64,000 nucleotides of DNA from Rhodonellum sp041748555 (GTDB lineage Bacteria; Bacteroidota; Bacteroidia; Cytophagales; Cyclobacteriaceae). Below the pieces are notes generated by a model that was not told the origin of the DNA, made no database searches, and saw only the letters and a program-made list of their open reading frames with translations. Shown piece by piece: positions 1 through 9,636 of this stretch. Position 1 is the first letter of the stretch. Each line of letters starts with the position of its first letter. A program made the translations under genes and the position numbers. The stretch spans positions 34,510 to 98,509 of the forward strand of contig JBGTDA010000093.1 in NCBI GenBank assembly GCA_041748555.1, written 5' to 3'.

Positions 1-218
1 AATGATGCTGAGAATCGGATTTTCAGATTTCATTGTCAAAGTAGCCAATGTAACGGCAGGGAGGACTTTAACTATCTAACTTATTCAGGAGCAACATCGA
101 GAGCAGCTTGGGATCAAACAGATTTTTTATTCTTTTTTGAATGGAATATAGTTTTGCCCGTACTGGTTTTTTATTTTTAATCGGAAAAGATACCTTTGTT
201 TAAACTTAATCACTTTTA
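1..218. other. Left edge, no convincing gene
   Basis: The plus strand is open in frame 1 from base 1 to a TAA at 178-180, but the translation has no recognisable family character and ends in a run of aromatic residues. It could be the tail of a gene cut by the window edge or simply non-coding. The last 30 bases hold the candidate promoter of the PAS protein gene. Confidence 0.3.
191..198 (+). promoter_or_regulatory. Candidate -7 box (TAnnTTTG) for the PAS protein gene
   Basis: TACCTTTG fits the Bacteroidota -7 consensus TAnnTTTG and ends 20 bases before the ATG at 219. The -33 position has only a weak TGG, so this rests on one box. Confidence 0.4.
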
Positions 219-839
219 ATGGAGAATATGAAATATTTTGAAGAAACAAAACAAATACTAGATAAATCCAGGTTTTTTTTTATTGTTGCCACCAATATGG
301 ATGGTAAATACACATATATAAACAGCCACTATGCAAAAGAATTCTATTCGATAAATAATTCATTTGTCGGAAAGCCCTACCAGATTAGCATGCACCCGGA
401 CGATATAAAAACCTGTGAGGAGGTTTCTGCCAAATGCTTTGGAGCTCCTGATGAATTATTTCCGGCCACCATACGGAAGCATGATGGAAACGGCGGCTAT
501 ATAATCACACAATGGGAGTATAAAGCTATTTTTGATGAAGAAAATAAACCGGCAGGAATTTTTTGTTTGGGTTACAACATCACCAAATATGAAGAAGAAA
601 AAAAGCAGTTGAATTATGCAGAGGCCGAGATTTTAAAAAAATCTGCTATCCTAAAAAATATTGCCTTTCAACAATCACATCTTATAAGGGCTCCCTTAAC
701 CAACATAATGGGGCTGGTGGATATTTTAGACAAAATGGAAGTGGATAATAATATCAATAACATTTGTAAAATGATTCTTGAAAGCTCAAATAAACTTGAC
801 AAAGTGATACGGGATATCGTAGATCTTACTTACAAATAG
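219..839 (+). CDS. PAS-domain protein with HisKA-like helix, no ATPase domain
   Basis: A 206-residue soluble protein. Residues about 14-122 form one PAS fold, which senses small ligands or redox state in related proteins. Residues about 135-205 are helical and carry SHLIRAPL around His154, which closely resembles the phospho-acceptor H-box of histidine kinases (usual form SHEIRTPL). The protein stops there, before any N, G1 or G2 ATP-binding box, so it cannot phosphorylate itself. Stand-alone PAS plus dimerisation-domain proteins are seen in Bacteroidota and may be phosphorylated in trans or act as decoys; that role is inference. There is no signal peptide or membrane segment. A second ATG lies three codons downstream (228). 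The gene is monocistronic, with the next gene on the opposite strand. Confidence 0.8.
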   Translation: MENMKYFEETKQILDKSRFFFIVATNMDGKYTYINSHYAKEFYSINNSFVGKPYQISMHPDDIKTCEEVSAKCFGAPDELFPATIRKHDGNGGYIITQWEYKAIFDEENKPAGIFCLGYNITKYEEEKKQLNYAEAEILKKSAILKNIAFQQSHLIRAPLTNIMGLVDILDKMEVDNNINNICKMILESSNKLDKVIRDIVDLTYK

Positions 840-952
840 TAGCCGTTCAAAAAAACAGATGAGATCAAAACAGAGGCTTAGTTGATAAATAAGCAATTAA
901 AATTACATAAATAATTCATTTTCCGAATAAAATTTTCTTCATAAACGAAAAT

Positions 953-984
953 TAAAAAAGTCTCCTACCAAAAGATAGGAGACT
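953..984 (-). terminator. Rho-independent terminator of the susCD pair
   Basis: AGTCTCCTA (959-967) pairs with TAGGAGACT (976-984) around an 8-base loop. Read on the minus strand, the stem is followed by a T run. It lies about 17 bases beyond the SusD stop codon. Confidence 0.85.
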
Positions 985-1000
985 CTGGCCAAAGGTTTCT

Positions 1001-2416
1001 CTATTGTTGATCCCACCAGATTCTATCCAGTAAAGCCACAGCGGGTACATTCTGGCCGTTTCTGCTGACCTCACTGTCAGGATAGGCCAATCTTCTGATA
1101 AACTGTCCGTTGAGATCAGGATTCAGATTCTGCGGCAAAGTCATTCCTTCATAGCTATAGTCGAATCTCCGGGCATCATTCCAGGTTTCAGGGTGCAGAA
1201 AGAGTGCTATCCATTTTTCCTTGAAGATATCATCGATGGTTAAAGCCGCTTCCCCCATACTTACTGAGGGATGAGCGAGATAAGCTTCCATCTGTGTAGC
1301 AGGAACACCAAGCATTCGCATATGCGCACGGATTCCTTCCAAATAGGCTTGATAGGATCTTGCTTTGTCTTCATCAAATGCCGCTTCTGCTTCGATGAAC
1401 TTTTGCTCCGAATACGTGGCGATCAAAACAGGACTGGTTGTACTAGTATAAAACTGACCCGGTATCAAGGTGGATCTTGCTCCTGCTTCGGGAGCATTGC
1501 CTCTACCGGCACCGTTTTCCACACCAATAAATTCTCCGTCATCGGTCGTGCCGACCATCAGCGGTAATCTTGGATCAGCCACTCCATGAAGTGTCCCGTC
1601 CATCGTCTCGATAAACTGACTGGAAATCCAGCCACCCAGCAACAGGTTCTCATTGTTGATCGCTACTTGAGCCCAAGGATTGAAGCGCTGCTCAAAAAAT
1701 ATCACTGCGGCATTGTCATCATTACTTTCAAATCCTGCACTTACAGCATTGAGTACTTCATCGGCATTATAAGTGGAAGTTCCTTTTGTATGGATCAGGT
1801 ATCTGGCTTTTAGCATATTGGCCAAGTTTATCCACTGATCAATATCCCCGTTGTAGATAAAATCATCTCCACCGATAGAAATAACTGTTTCCCCTGACAA
1901 ATTGGTGATGCCTTGATCCAAAAGACTAAAAACTTCAGCATACAATTGTTCGTCACTGTCATAAGCAGGGGTAACTGAGGCGAAAGTAAAACCTTCCGAA
2001 TAGGGAACGCTGCCCCAGATATCTACAGTCATACCCAAATTCAGAGCCATCAAAACCTGTCCCGCACCCAAATAATGATTCGCTCCGGATTCCTCCGCTT
2101 TTGTAATCAGGTCTGTCAAATCTGTCATGACATCATACAGTGAAAACCAGGTTCCACTATAATTAAGCGGATCCATCGTATCCGATGAGCTGGCCGCATT
2201 GGGAGAGGCCAGGTGCTGCACGTAGTTAGTGGTAATGCTGCCAATTCTATACACGTTTAAAGACGTTTCGTAAGTAGCATTGGCCATCAAACCTGTAATC
2301 GGTGCATCCTGTGGATTGTTCGGATTTTCATTTACATCCAAAAAGGTTTCACAGGAAGTTCCGCTTAAAAGGAGCACCAAGCTGAAAGCTGAAAATATTT
2401 TATTTTTGATTTTCAT
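1001..2416 (-). CDS. SusD/RagB-family outer-membrane lipoprotein
   Basis: A 471-residue surface lipoprotein that helps its partner TonB-dependent channel capture a nutrient at the cell surface. The N-terminus is a lipoprotein signal ending in LLSGTSC with the lipidated Cys near residue 22, followed by ETFLDVNENPN, typical of the SusD-like_2 branch. The C-terminal part holds the conserved WNDARRFDYS-type segment and the NLNPDLNG / RRLAYPDSE block found in this branch. It lies 16 bases after the SusC gene on the same strand and is surely co-transcribed. No glycosidase, peptidase or regulator is attached, so the substrate cannot be predicted from context. SusD-like_2 proteins are often paired with peptide or unknown-substrate SusC channels rather than glycan loci. 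Confidence 0.93.
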   Translation of the reverse strand: MKIKNKIFSAFSLVLLLSGTSCETFLDVNENPNNPQDAPITGLMANATYETSLNVYRIGSITTNYVQHLASPNAASSSDTMDPLNYSGTWFSLYDVMTDLTDLITKAEESGANHYLGAGQVLMALNLGMTVDIWGSVPYSEGFTFASVTPAYDSDEQLYAEVFSLLDQGITNLSGETVISIGGDDFIYNGDIDQWINLANMLKARYLIHTKGTSTYNADEVLNAVSAGFESNDDNAAVIFFEQRFNPWAQVAINNENLLLGGWISSQFIETMDGTLHGVADPRLPLMVGTTDDGEFIGVENGAGRGNAPEAGARSTLIPGQFYTSTTSPVLIATYSEQKFIEAEAAFDEDKARSYQAYLEGIRAHMRMLGVPATQMEAYLAHPSVSMGEAALTIDDIFKEKWIALFLHPETWNDARRFDYSYEGMTLPQNLNPDLNGQFIRRLAYPDSEVSRNGQNVPAVALLDRIWWDQQ

Positions 2417-2432
2417 GATTTTTTCTTTTTGA

Positions 2433-5400
2433 TTAAAGTCCCAAATTCAGCGTGAAGAACAGACTTTGAACACCCGGAAAACCAAGTCCGGTAAAGCCTA
2501 CAGCATTTCCACCCGCACCTGCGCTGAAAGATTCAGGGTCGAATCCATCCCAAGGTGTAAAGAGGATTATATTATTTGCTGCCACAGAAAATCTGGCTGA
2601 GCTGAACGGTGTCCTGTCAAGCAAATCCGGGCTGAGGTTATATGCCAGTGTAACATTTCTCAGCTTGATAAAACTGGCATCCTGAACAAAGTTTTCGCTG
2701 GCGGTTCTATAGGTGTTTCTGTAGAATCCTGCTCCATAATCCCTTCCGTCAGGCCCTGTGCCCTGACCCAGCCATACAGGCTGAGTATTTGCGGATCCAT
2801 CTTCCAAAACTCCCTCAAAAATCCTTGTTTCATTTCTGTCGGCGGTATATCCTGCGATTCCAAAGGCTGCGAGGAAATTGTCGAACTGATTATATTGCTC
2901 CACTCCTGTCCTGAAATCAACCAATAGTGAAAGGTCAAAACTCTTGTATGAGAATTCGTTTCTTATTCCTCCAATCCATTTGGGAACAGCATTTCCCAAT
3001 ATCAATTGGGAACCGTTTCTAACCGGAAAGCCATTTGCGCCAATGATTATGGGCCTATCTGCTTCCAGGTGCATCTGTCCTTCAGGAAATCCTCCAGGAT
3101 AGTAGCGCTGATAGCTACTTCCATAGATATTTCCGTAGGCTTCACCTTCCACAAGCTTCATGGTCACAGTACTTCCTGCATATCCAAACTGATTTCCTAC
3201 CACAATCTCATCGATTCCTTCACGGATAGCCTTAATTTCATTGTTGTTGAGAGAAAGGTTGGCAGTAAGATCCCATTGGAAATCCCCTCTTTTGAGTGGG
3301 GTGGTGTTCAGCACAATCTCAACTCCGTCGTTCTGGATTTCCCCCGCATTGGTGAAGTAGGATGAAAATCCGGTGGCATCCGACACGGGAACAGGTATGA
3401 TCTGATCTTTTGCATTGGACTTATAATAGGTCAGATCCAAACCGACTTTATTATCAAAGAAAGCGAACTGTCCACCAAACTCGATGGAAGTAGTCAGTTC
3501 CGGTCTCAGCATCGGATCACCGAATTGGCTGAATCTGGTGAATCCAACCTGACCATTAAGAGGAAATACACCCGGAGATGCATAAGTGGCTCCCAAAATA
3601 TGGGGATTGGTATCCTTACCTACCTGAGCCCAAGATGCCCTTAATTTGGCAAATGTCACCCAAGTTGGCATGGTGATGCTTTCACTGATCACATAGCTCA
3701 AGTTGAAGGAAGGATAAAAGAAGGAATTGTTGTCCTGTGGTAAGGTGGATGAGACATCATTTCTTCCGGTGATATTCAAAAACAACAGGTTTTTGTAATC
3801 GACCATAAGGTCTCCATAAAAACCTACTAACCTCCTGGTACTTTTTCCTTGATTTGTAAAAACCTGAGTGGTATTGTTCAGGTTATAGAATTCAGGAATT
3901 ACAAAATTCTCGCCTCTGGATGTCAGCCTGTCAAATCTTCTTTCGAAAACATCATTTCCAACTCTCAAGGTAGTACTCCAATCCTCACTGAATTGTTTAT
4001 TAAAGGTGATATAAAAATTGGAAGTCAGGTCACGGCTGTTGATTCTAGTTTCTTCCAAGAAACCTGTTGCGCTCAATGCCTGCTCACCGTCAATACCTTT
4101 TGGGCCCGGGGTGATTTCTGTTCTGCTATCGCTGTAAAAATCATTTCCCAATCTATAGCTGAAAGTCAACCAATCCGTCGGACTATAGTTAAAGGAAATG
4201 TTTCCGATCACACGATTGACATCATCTTCGAATGTAGCAAACCGGGCATCATAGATGGGATTGGTATTGGTTCCAACCGATCTCATGGTCCCATCGGGAT
4301 TGATATAATCTGTTATATCTTCTGTTTCTGACCAATAAACCATTCTTTCCATAATCCTGTCATGGGGAACTCGTCGGCCTCCGGAATTGGAGAAATTGAC
4401 TGAACCTGAGAAATTGAATTTTTCGCTTACTTTGACCTGCCCCGATAATTTGGCAGTTGTCCTGTCCCAATCACTAAACGGTATCACACCTTCCTGATTC
4501 AATCTTCCGAAGGATCCATAAAAGGTAGCTTTTTCGTTTCCACCGGAAATACTGACTGTATTGTCAATCTGTCTTCCGGTATTCATGGCTCTCCTCCAGT
4601 TATCCTGATATTGATGACCCGGAACGGTCTGCGCCACTTCCGCAATGGGTGCGCCCCATGCCGGCCAGAAACTATCCGGATCATATTCACCTGAAAATCC
4701 CTGACCGAACTGTGTCTGGAATTCCGGATATTGGTTGATCTGATCAAATCCCACCGAGCTGTTGAAATTGACACTTACCTGCCCTACCTTACCTTTTTTG
4801 GTAGTGATGATCACCGCACCGTTTGCAGCTCTTACGCCATAAAGTGCCGTGGCAGCCGCTCCCTTTAATACTGACATGGATTCGATATCATTTGGATTCA
4901 CATCGGCAATCCGGTTGGATAGACCTCTTGGCGTTCCGCTGGACTCGACTGTTGAATTATCCACCGGCACACCATCAATAACGAAAAGCGGCTGATTGTC
5001 AGCACTTGGATCAAGGGAATTGATGCCTCTGATAATTATTCTCGCACTTTGACCCGGAGCGCCACCTGCACTTGTCACCTGCACACCTGCTACCTGTCCC
5101 TGAAGGGAATTGACCAGGTTTGGCTGACGGGTGCGGGTGATGGCTTCACTATCAATACTCTGGGCGGAATACCCAAGTGCTTTTTTATTCTGCTCGATAC
5201 CAAAAGCTGTAACAACAACTTCCGATAGCTGGGAAACATCCTGCAGCATCACCACATCAATGGTATTCCTGTTTCCTACTTCAATGTTTTGGGTTTCAAA
5301 ACCGATAAATGAAAAACTAAGGGTTTCATTTCCGGTGGGCAGATTGATGGAGTAGTTACCATCAATATCGGTAACGGTTCCTGTAGTGGTATTGCGGATC

Positions 5401-5540
5401 AATACACTTACGCCCGGAAGGGGCTCACCGTCTTCTTGACTGGTTACGGTTCCTTTCACTGTTGTCTGTTGGGCCATCACAGGAAGGACCAATACAAACA
5501 GCAAAATAAAAACCACCAAATGGGTAAAATTTTTCTTCAT
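2433..5540 (-). CDS. SusC/RagA-family TonB-dependent receptor
   Basis: A 1035-residue outer-membrane beta-barrel importer energised by TonB. In order: signal peptide ending at VMAQQ, a carboxypeptidase-regulatory-like (CNA-B type) domain at about residues 27-112, the TonB plug domain with the LKGAAATALYG motif typical of SusC proteins, then the barrel to the C-terminal FFTLNLGL. The length is normal for the family. SusD follows at once on the same strand. There is no linked anti-sigma/ECF pair or hybrid sensor, and the domain needed for such signalling is not evident, so regulation is unknown. The upstream gap (5541-5956) has no clear TAnnTTTG box. Confidence 0.95.
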   Translation of the reverse strand: MKKNFTHLVVFILLFVLVLPVMAQQTTVKGTVTSQEDGEPLPGVSVLIRNTTTGTVTDIDGNYSINLPTGNETLSFSFIGFETQNIEVGNRNTIDVVMLQDVSQLSEVVVTAFGIEQNKKALGYSAQSIDSEAITRTRQPNLVNSLQGQVAGVQVTSAGGAPGQSARIIIRGINSLDPSADNQPLFVIDGVPVDNSTVESSGTPRGLSNRIADVNPNDIESMSVLKGAAATALYGVRAANGAVIITTKKGKVGQVSVNFNSSVGFDQINQYPEFQTQFGQGFSGEYDPDSFWPAWGAPIAEVAQTVPGHQYQDNWRRAMNTGRQIDNTVSISGGNEKATFYGSFGRLNQEGVIPFSDWDRTTAKLSGQVKVSEKFNFSGSVNFSNSGGRRVPHDRIMERMVYWSETEDITDYINPDGTMRSVGTNTNPIYDARFATFEDDVNRVIGNISFNYSPTDWLTFSYRLGNDFYSDSRTEITPGPKGIDGEQALSATGFLEETRINSRDLTSNFYITFNKQFSEDWSTTLRVGNDVFERRFDRLTSRGENFVIPEFYNLNNTTQVFTNQGKSTRRLVGFYGDLMVDYKNLLFLNITGRNDVSSTLPQDNNSFFYPSFNLSYVISESITMPTWVTFAKLRASWAQVGKDTNPHILGATYASPGVFPLNGQVGFTRFSQFGDPMLRPELTTSIEFGGQFAFFDNKVGLDLTYYKSNAKDQIIPVPVSDATGFSSYFTNAGEIQNDGVEIVLNTTPLKRGDFQWDLTANLSLNNNEIKAIREGIDEIVVGNQFGYAGSTVTMKLVEGEAYGNIYGSSYQRYYPGGFPEGQMHLEADRPIIIGANGFPVRNGSQLILGNAVPKWIGGIRNEFSYKSFDLSLLVDFRTGVEQYNQFDNFLAAFGIAGYTADRNETRIFEGVLEDGSANTQPVWLGQGTGPDGRDYGAGFYRNTYRTASENFVQDASFIKLRNVTLAYNLSPDLLDRTPFSSARFSVAANNIILFTPWDGFDPESFSAGAGGNAVGFTGLGFPGVQSLFFTLNLGL

Positions 5541-5956
5541 GGATAAAGTTTTATAGCGTGAGCATTAATTTGTTTATTTTAAAACCGACATCATTCAATA
5601 TCAGACCTATTTGCATTTGATCAATTGGCTGCTTTACGTGAATGACAAAATTTCAGCAGGAAAATCATAAGCAAAACAGCAAAAAACAGCAGATTCAGCT
5701 TGTGTGAAATTAATCCCAGACAGTAAAACCAATTTTGAATTATGAAAATGCATATTATTACATAATACTTAAAAATCAAATTAATTTTATCCATAAAAAT
5801 CTCCTGAAAACAATTTTTTCGGGTTTAATTAAAATTTTAAAATTATCATTCATTATGCTTTTTAATGCAGTATTATGTTTCTCATAAAAGCATTATTCCC
5901 AATTAATTATAAAAAATAAGTTTTCGATTTTTTGTTTCAACCAAGAAAACGGGGTA
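5541..5956. other. AT-rich intergenic region upstream of susC
   Basis: This stretch, between the start of the SusC gene and the hppA terminator, is strongly AT-rich with no ORF of note. It should contain the susCD promoter and leader, but I see no full TTG / TAnnTTTG pair on the minus strand. Confidence 0.5.
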
Positions 5957-5986
5957 TAAAAAAAGCCACCTTTTATCAAAGTGGCT
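5957..5986 (-). terminator. Rho-independent terminator of hppA
   Basis: AGCCAC (5964-5969) pairs with GTGGCT (5981-5986). On the minus strand the stem is followed directly by seven T residues. It lies 34 bases past the hppA stop. Confidence 0.88.
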
Positions 5987-6019
5987 GTATAATATACAAA
6001 ACTAATATTTTTTGATGGC

Positions 6020-8242
6020 TTAATCCTCTAATTTGATCGATTCAACCTGAGAATTGTCCTTTGCTATCTCTTTACTGTCAATCTTGATCTCAATTTTCTG
6101 TTCCCTATCGAAAGCAGTGATTTCCTCTCCCCGCTCTCTTTCAGAGATATGCGGAGCAATCACCAACGCAACAATTGACATCAGTTTGATCAGAATATTC
6201 ATCGAAGGACCTGAGGTATCTTTAAACGGATCACCAACAGTATCACCTGTGACGGAAGCCTTATGAGGCTCAGAACCTTTATAATACATCTCACCGTCAA
6301 TCATCACCCCTTTTTCAAAAGACTTCTTGGCATTATCCCAGGCACCACCGGCATTGGACTGGAACATACCCATCAATACACCCGAAACGGTAACCCCTGC
6401 CAACAATCCTCCCAATACTTCGGGACCGAAAGCAAATCCGACAATCACGGGCACAATCAGGGCTATTGCTCCGGGAGCCATCATTTCTCTCAGGGAAGCT
6501 TTGGTTGATATTTCAACACATTTTTCATATTCAGGTTTGCCGGTATATTCCATAATTCCGGGAATTTCACGGAACTGTCTCCTCACTTCATTCACCATAT
6601 CCATGGCGGCTCTACCTACCGCGGCAATACACAGCGAAGAAAAAATAAATGGAATCATTCCTCCCACAAACAACCCGGCAAGCACATTGGCTTTGTAAAT
6701 ATCAATCGAATCAATTCCGGCAATACCAACAAATGCAGCGAACAAGGCAAGCGAAGTCAAGGCAGCAGATGCGATCGCAAATCCTTTTCCTGTAGCAGCA
6801 GTGGTATTTCCTACAGCATCCAAAACATCGGTTCTACCACGAACTTCCTTAGGAAGCTGACTCATTTCGGCGATCCCGCCGGCATTATCAGCAATAGGTC
6901 CGAAAGCGTCAATGGCAAGCTGCATGGCTGTTGTTGCCATCATTCCCGCTGCGGCAATCGCCACTCCGTATAAACCTGCGAATTCATATGCTCCATAGAT
7001 ACCACCTGCCAATACCAGAATCGGCAAAACCGTACTTTCCATTCCGACAGACAAACCACCGATGATGTTGGTTGCATGACCGGTTCCGGATTGTTGGATG
7101 ATGGAGTTGACAGGTCTTTTGCCCATGGCAGTGTAGTATTCGGTGATGATACTCATCAGCGTTCCTACTACCAAACCCAATATAATTGCATACCAAACAT
7201 TGATATTTGAAAACTCATAACCTCTGATGATCATGGTTTCGGGAAGCATGAAGCTCACTACGAAATAGGAAGCAACAGCGGTAAAAACGATGGATGACCA
7301 GTTTCCCATATTCAAAGCGAGCTGAACATCTCCCAGCTCATCTTTGATTCTGACGAAAAACATCCCGAAGATGGAAAACAGAATTCCCAAACCTGCCAGC
7401 ACCATCGGCAGCAGAATCGGGGCAATTCCTCCGAACTGATCTACGGAAATAATTTCTCTTCCAAGTACCATGGTAGCAAGAATGGTCGCCACATAAGAAC
7501 CGAATAAATCGGCGCCCATACCGGCAACATCACCCACATTGTCACCGACGTTATCGGCAATGGTTGCCGGATTTCTCACGTCATCTTCTGGAATACCCGC
7601 TTCAACTTTACCAACAAGATCGGCTCCCACATCGGCAGCTTTGGTATAAATGCCTCCACCGACACGGGCGAAAAGCGCGATGGATTCGGCACCCAATGAA
7701 AATCCTGCCAATACTTCCAGCGCTTTTTCCATTTCATGTCCGTTGACAGGTGCGCCGACACTGACTACATAATATTGATAAAAAAAGATAAACAAAGATC
7801 CCAAACCCAAAACAGCCAGACCGGCTACTCCAAGCCCCATTACAGAACCTCCTGTAAAAGAAACCTGAAGTGCTTTTTTCAAGCTCGTTCTCGCAGCCTG
7901 AGTGGTACGGACATTGGCTTTGGTGGCAATGTTCATCCCGATATAACCGGCCAAGGCGGAGAAAACAGCACCAATGATAAAAGAGATGGCGATGACAGGG
8001 CTGGAAGTTTCCACGGTTGTTCCTGACCAGGCTAAAATGATTACCGCGATAATTGTAAAGTAGGACAACACCTTCCACTCAGCTTTTAAAAATGCCATTG
8101 CACCGTCTGCAATGTAGCCGGCAAGCTCCATCATGGTTTCGTCGCCCGTTTCCTGCTTGTTGACCCAAGCAGATTTGATAGCCATCACAATGAGGCCAAC
8201 TATCCCCAAAGCGGGGATTAAATAGGTAAATACCTGTTCCAT
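6020..8242 (-). CDS. hppA: Membrane-bound ion-pumping pyrophosphatase (K+-dependent type)
   Basis: A 740-residue integral membrane protein with about 16 predicted helices. It hydrolyses pyrophosphate and pumps H+ and/or Na+ out of the cytoplasm. The pyrophosphate site is visible as DVRNPATIADNVGDNVGD at about residues 218-236 and again as the GDTVGDPFKDTSGPS segment near the C-terminus. The motif GNTTAATGKG begins at residue 478; Ala482 and Gly485 mark the K+-dependent class (Lys and Thr in K+-independent pumps). K+-dependent enzymes include both Na+ and H+ pumps, so the ion cannot be settled by eye. The last ~35 residues form a charged tail beyond the usual end. It is a single-gene unit with its own promoter and terminator. 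Confidence 0.96.
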   Translation of the reverse strand: MEQVFTYLIPALGIVGLIVMAIKSAWVNKQETGDETMMELAGYIADGAMAFLKAEWKVLSYFTIIAVIILAWSGTTVETSSPVIAISFIIGAVFSALAGYIGMNIATKANVRTTQAARTSLKKALQVSFTGGSVMGLGVAGLAVLGLGSLFIFFYQYYVVSVGAPVNGHEMEKALEVLAGFSLGAESIALFARVGGGIYTKAADVGADLVGKVEAGIPEDDVRNPATIADNVGDNVGDVAGMGADLFGSYVATILATMVLGREIISVDQFGGIAPILLPMVLAGLGILFSIFGMFFVRIKDELGDVQLALNMGNWSSIVFTAVASYFVVSFMLPETMIIRGYEFSNINVWYAIILGLVVGTLMSIITEYYTAMGKRPVNSIIQQSGTGHATNIIGGLSVGMESTVLPILVLAGGIYGAYEFAGLYGVAIAAAGMMATTAMQLAIDAFGPIADNAGGIAEMSQLPKEVRGRTDVLDAVGNTTAATGKGFAIASAALTSLALFAAFVGIAGIDSIDIYKANVLAGLFVGGMIPFIFSSLCIAAVGRAAMDMVNEVRRQFREIPGIMEYTGKPEYEKCVEISTKASLREMMAPGAIALIVPVIVGFAFGPEVLGGLLAGVTVSGVLMGMFQSNAGGAWDNAKKSFEKGVMIDGEMYYKGSEPHKASVTGDTVGDPFKDTSGPSMNILIKLMSIVALVIAPHISERERGEEITAFDREQKIEIKIDSKEIAKDNSQVESIKLED

Positions 8243-8279
8243 ATTGATAAAATTGATTTATTGATTAAAGACATTCCGA

Positions 8280-8309
8280 CAAATATATTATTATTCATGA
8301 AGCCGGCAA
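8280..8309 (-). promoter_or_regulatory. Bacteroidota-type promoter of hppA
   Basis: On the minus strand TTG (8307-8309) is followed after 19 bases by TATATTTG (8287-8280), matching the -33 / TAnnTTTG consensus. The predicted start of transcription is about 30 bases before the hppA ATG at 8242. Confidence 0.7.
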
Positions 8310-8376
8310 TTAAAACAAGGTAATTAAGCCGGAATTGAACAGATGAATATTGGGCATTTGGATGGTCGATCAGAAT

Positions 8377-9375
8377 TTATCCTTTTCTGGTCAATTCGTC
8401 CATCACCCAATTGGTGCGGGCTGCGGAATTGCCGGTGCTCCAAGCCTGGTCTTTTCCGAGAATATCGCATGTAATGTTGTTGATCAGGTGCTGTTGAATG
8501 TGTGATGGTAACTCAAAAGCAAAAACCTCCCTACCTTTTTCCTGAGTCACCAGTTCAAATTCTCCCTTACCAAAGGTTTGGTACCGTATATAACCTTTGC
8601 TGCCGTAAATAACCGTATCGTCAATTTCAGCTTCCTTTGAAGTAGTGAAGCACCAGTTGCCGGTTCCTATAATACCATTTTCAAATCGAAAACTACCAGC
8701 CACAATATCCTCCGCAGCATAAGCTCCTGCCTGATTGGCAGCAAATCCTCTAGCCTGCTCAATCGGACCCAAAAGAAAATCCAGATAATCCAGCTGATGG
8801 GAAGCCAGATCATAAAAATATCCTCCACCTGCGATTTCGGGATCGACACGCCAGTTGTGATTCAGATGCACAATCACCTCCGGTTTCAACTCCTGCTTCA
8901 TGTTGATATGCAAAGTCCTCACTTCGCCTATTGTACCCGCATCGATCAGTTCTTTCATCTTCACAAAATGCGGCAAAGAACGCCTGTAATAGGCCACATA
9001 AAGCGGTACACCGGCCGCTTCACAAACAGCTATCATCTCAAGACATTCGGCATACGTGCGGGCCATCGGCTTTTCCACATAAACCGGCTTGCCTGATTCC
9101 GCAGCCAATTTTGTAAGTTCAAGATGGGCATTAGGCGGAGTGGCAATATAAATCGCATTGACTTCCGGATCATTGATCAGGGATTGGGCATCCGTGTACC
9201 ATTTGGACACTCCATGGCGTTTGGCATAATCCTTAACCTTTTCCTCGTTTCGCCGCATCACCGCAACCACCTTGGAATCCGGAACCAGATTCATGGCAGG
9301 TGCACTTTTCACTTCACATACATTACCCACACCGAGGATTCCCCAACGGACTTCATTGTCTTGGATTTTTTTCAT
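8377..9375 (-). CDS. Gfo/Idh/MocA-family NAD(P)-dependent oxidoreductase
   Basis: A 332-residue cytoplasmic dehydrogenase of the glucose-fructose oxidoreductase / inositol dehydrogenase family. The Rossmann glycine motif GILGVGNV is near residue 11, the nicotinamide-side motif VYVEKPMA near residue 95, and the C-terminal GFO/IDH fold with a metal-free substrate pocket follows. The start is set at ATG 9375 (MKKIQDNEVRWG): the same frame stays open for 109 more codons upstream, but those overlap a dispersed hairpin repeat and have no family likeness. The substrate is unknown; sugars, deoxysugars and inositols are all used by relatives. No operon partner is present. The 5' neighbour is the divergent YwbE-like copy 1. 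Confidence 0.9.
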   Translation of the reverse strand: MKKIQDNEVRWGILGVGNVCEVKSAPAMNLVPDSKVVAVMRRNEEKVKDYAKRHGVSKWYTDAQSLINDPEVNAIYIATPPNAHLELTKLAAESGKPVYVEKPMARTYAECLEMIAVCEAAGVPLYVAYYRRSLPHFVKMKELIDAGTIGEVRTLHINMKQELKPEVIVHLNHNWRVDPEIAGGGYFYDLASHQLDYLDFLLGPIEQARGFAANQAGAYAAEDIVAGSFRFENGIIGTGNWCFTTSKEAEIDDTVIYGSKGYIRYQTFGKGEFELVTQEKGREVFAFELPSHIQQHLINNITCDILGKDQAWSTGNSAARTNWVMDELTRKG

Positions 9376-9452
9376 GGGTCTAAAATAGGGAAAATCAGAA
9401 TAGGGAAGCAAAAACCAGACAAAGGGATTTTTAATACTGACCTTCTGATTAT

Positions 9453-9478
9453 CGTCACCCTGACGAAGGAAGGGTCTC
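9453..9478 (+). repeat. Dispersed hairpin repeat, single right arm
   Basis: A full-length copy of the right arm CGTCACCCTGACGAAGGA continuing to GGGTCTC. It lies just upstream of the Gfo/Idh gene and about 160 bases before YwbE-like copy 1. The same arm precedes YwbE-like copy 2. Confidence 0.8.
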
Positions 9479-9636
9479 GTGAGGTCCTGTGAGACGATAG
9501 CGAGAAAAATATTTGTGGGGGGACACAAACATTGGCGAGGGATATTTAACAATGGACTGATACATAGGATAAACCTATCAAAGACTCCAACCCGGTGATC
9601 TACTCTTTCCTCAGGTAATACCCTTATATTTGCCCT

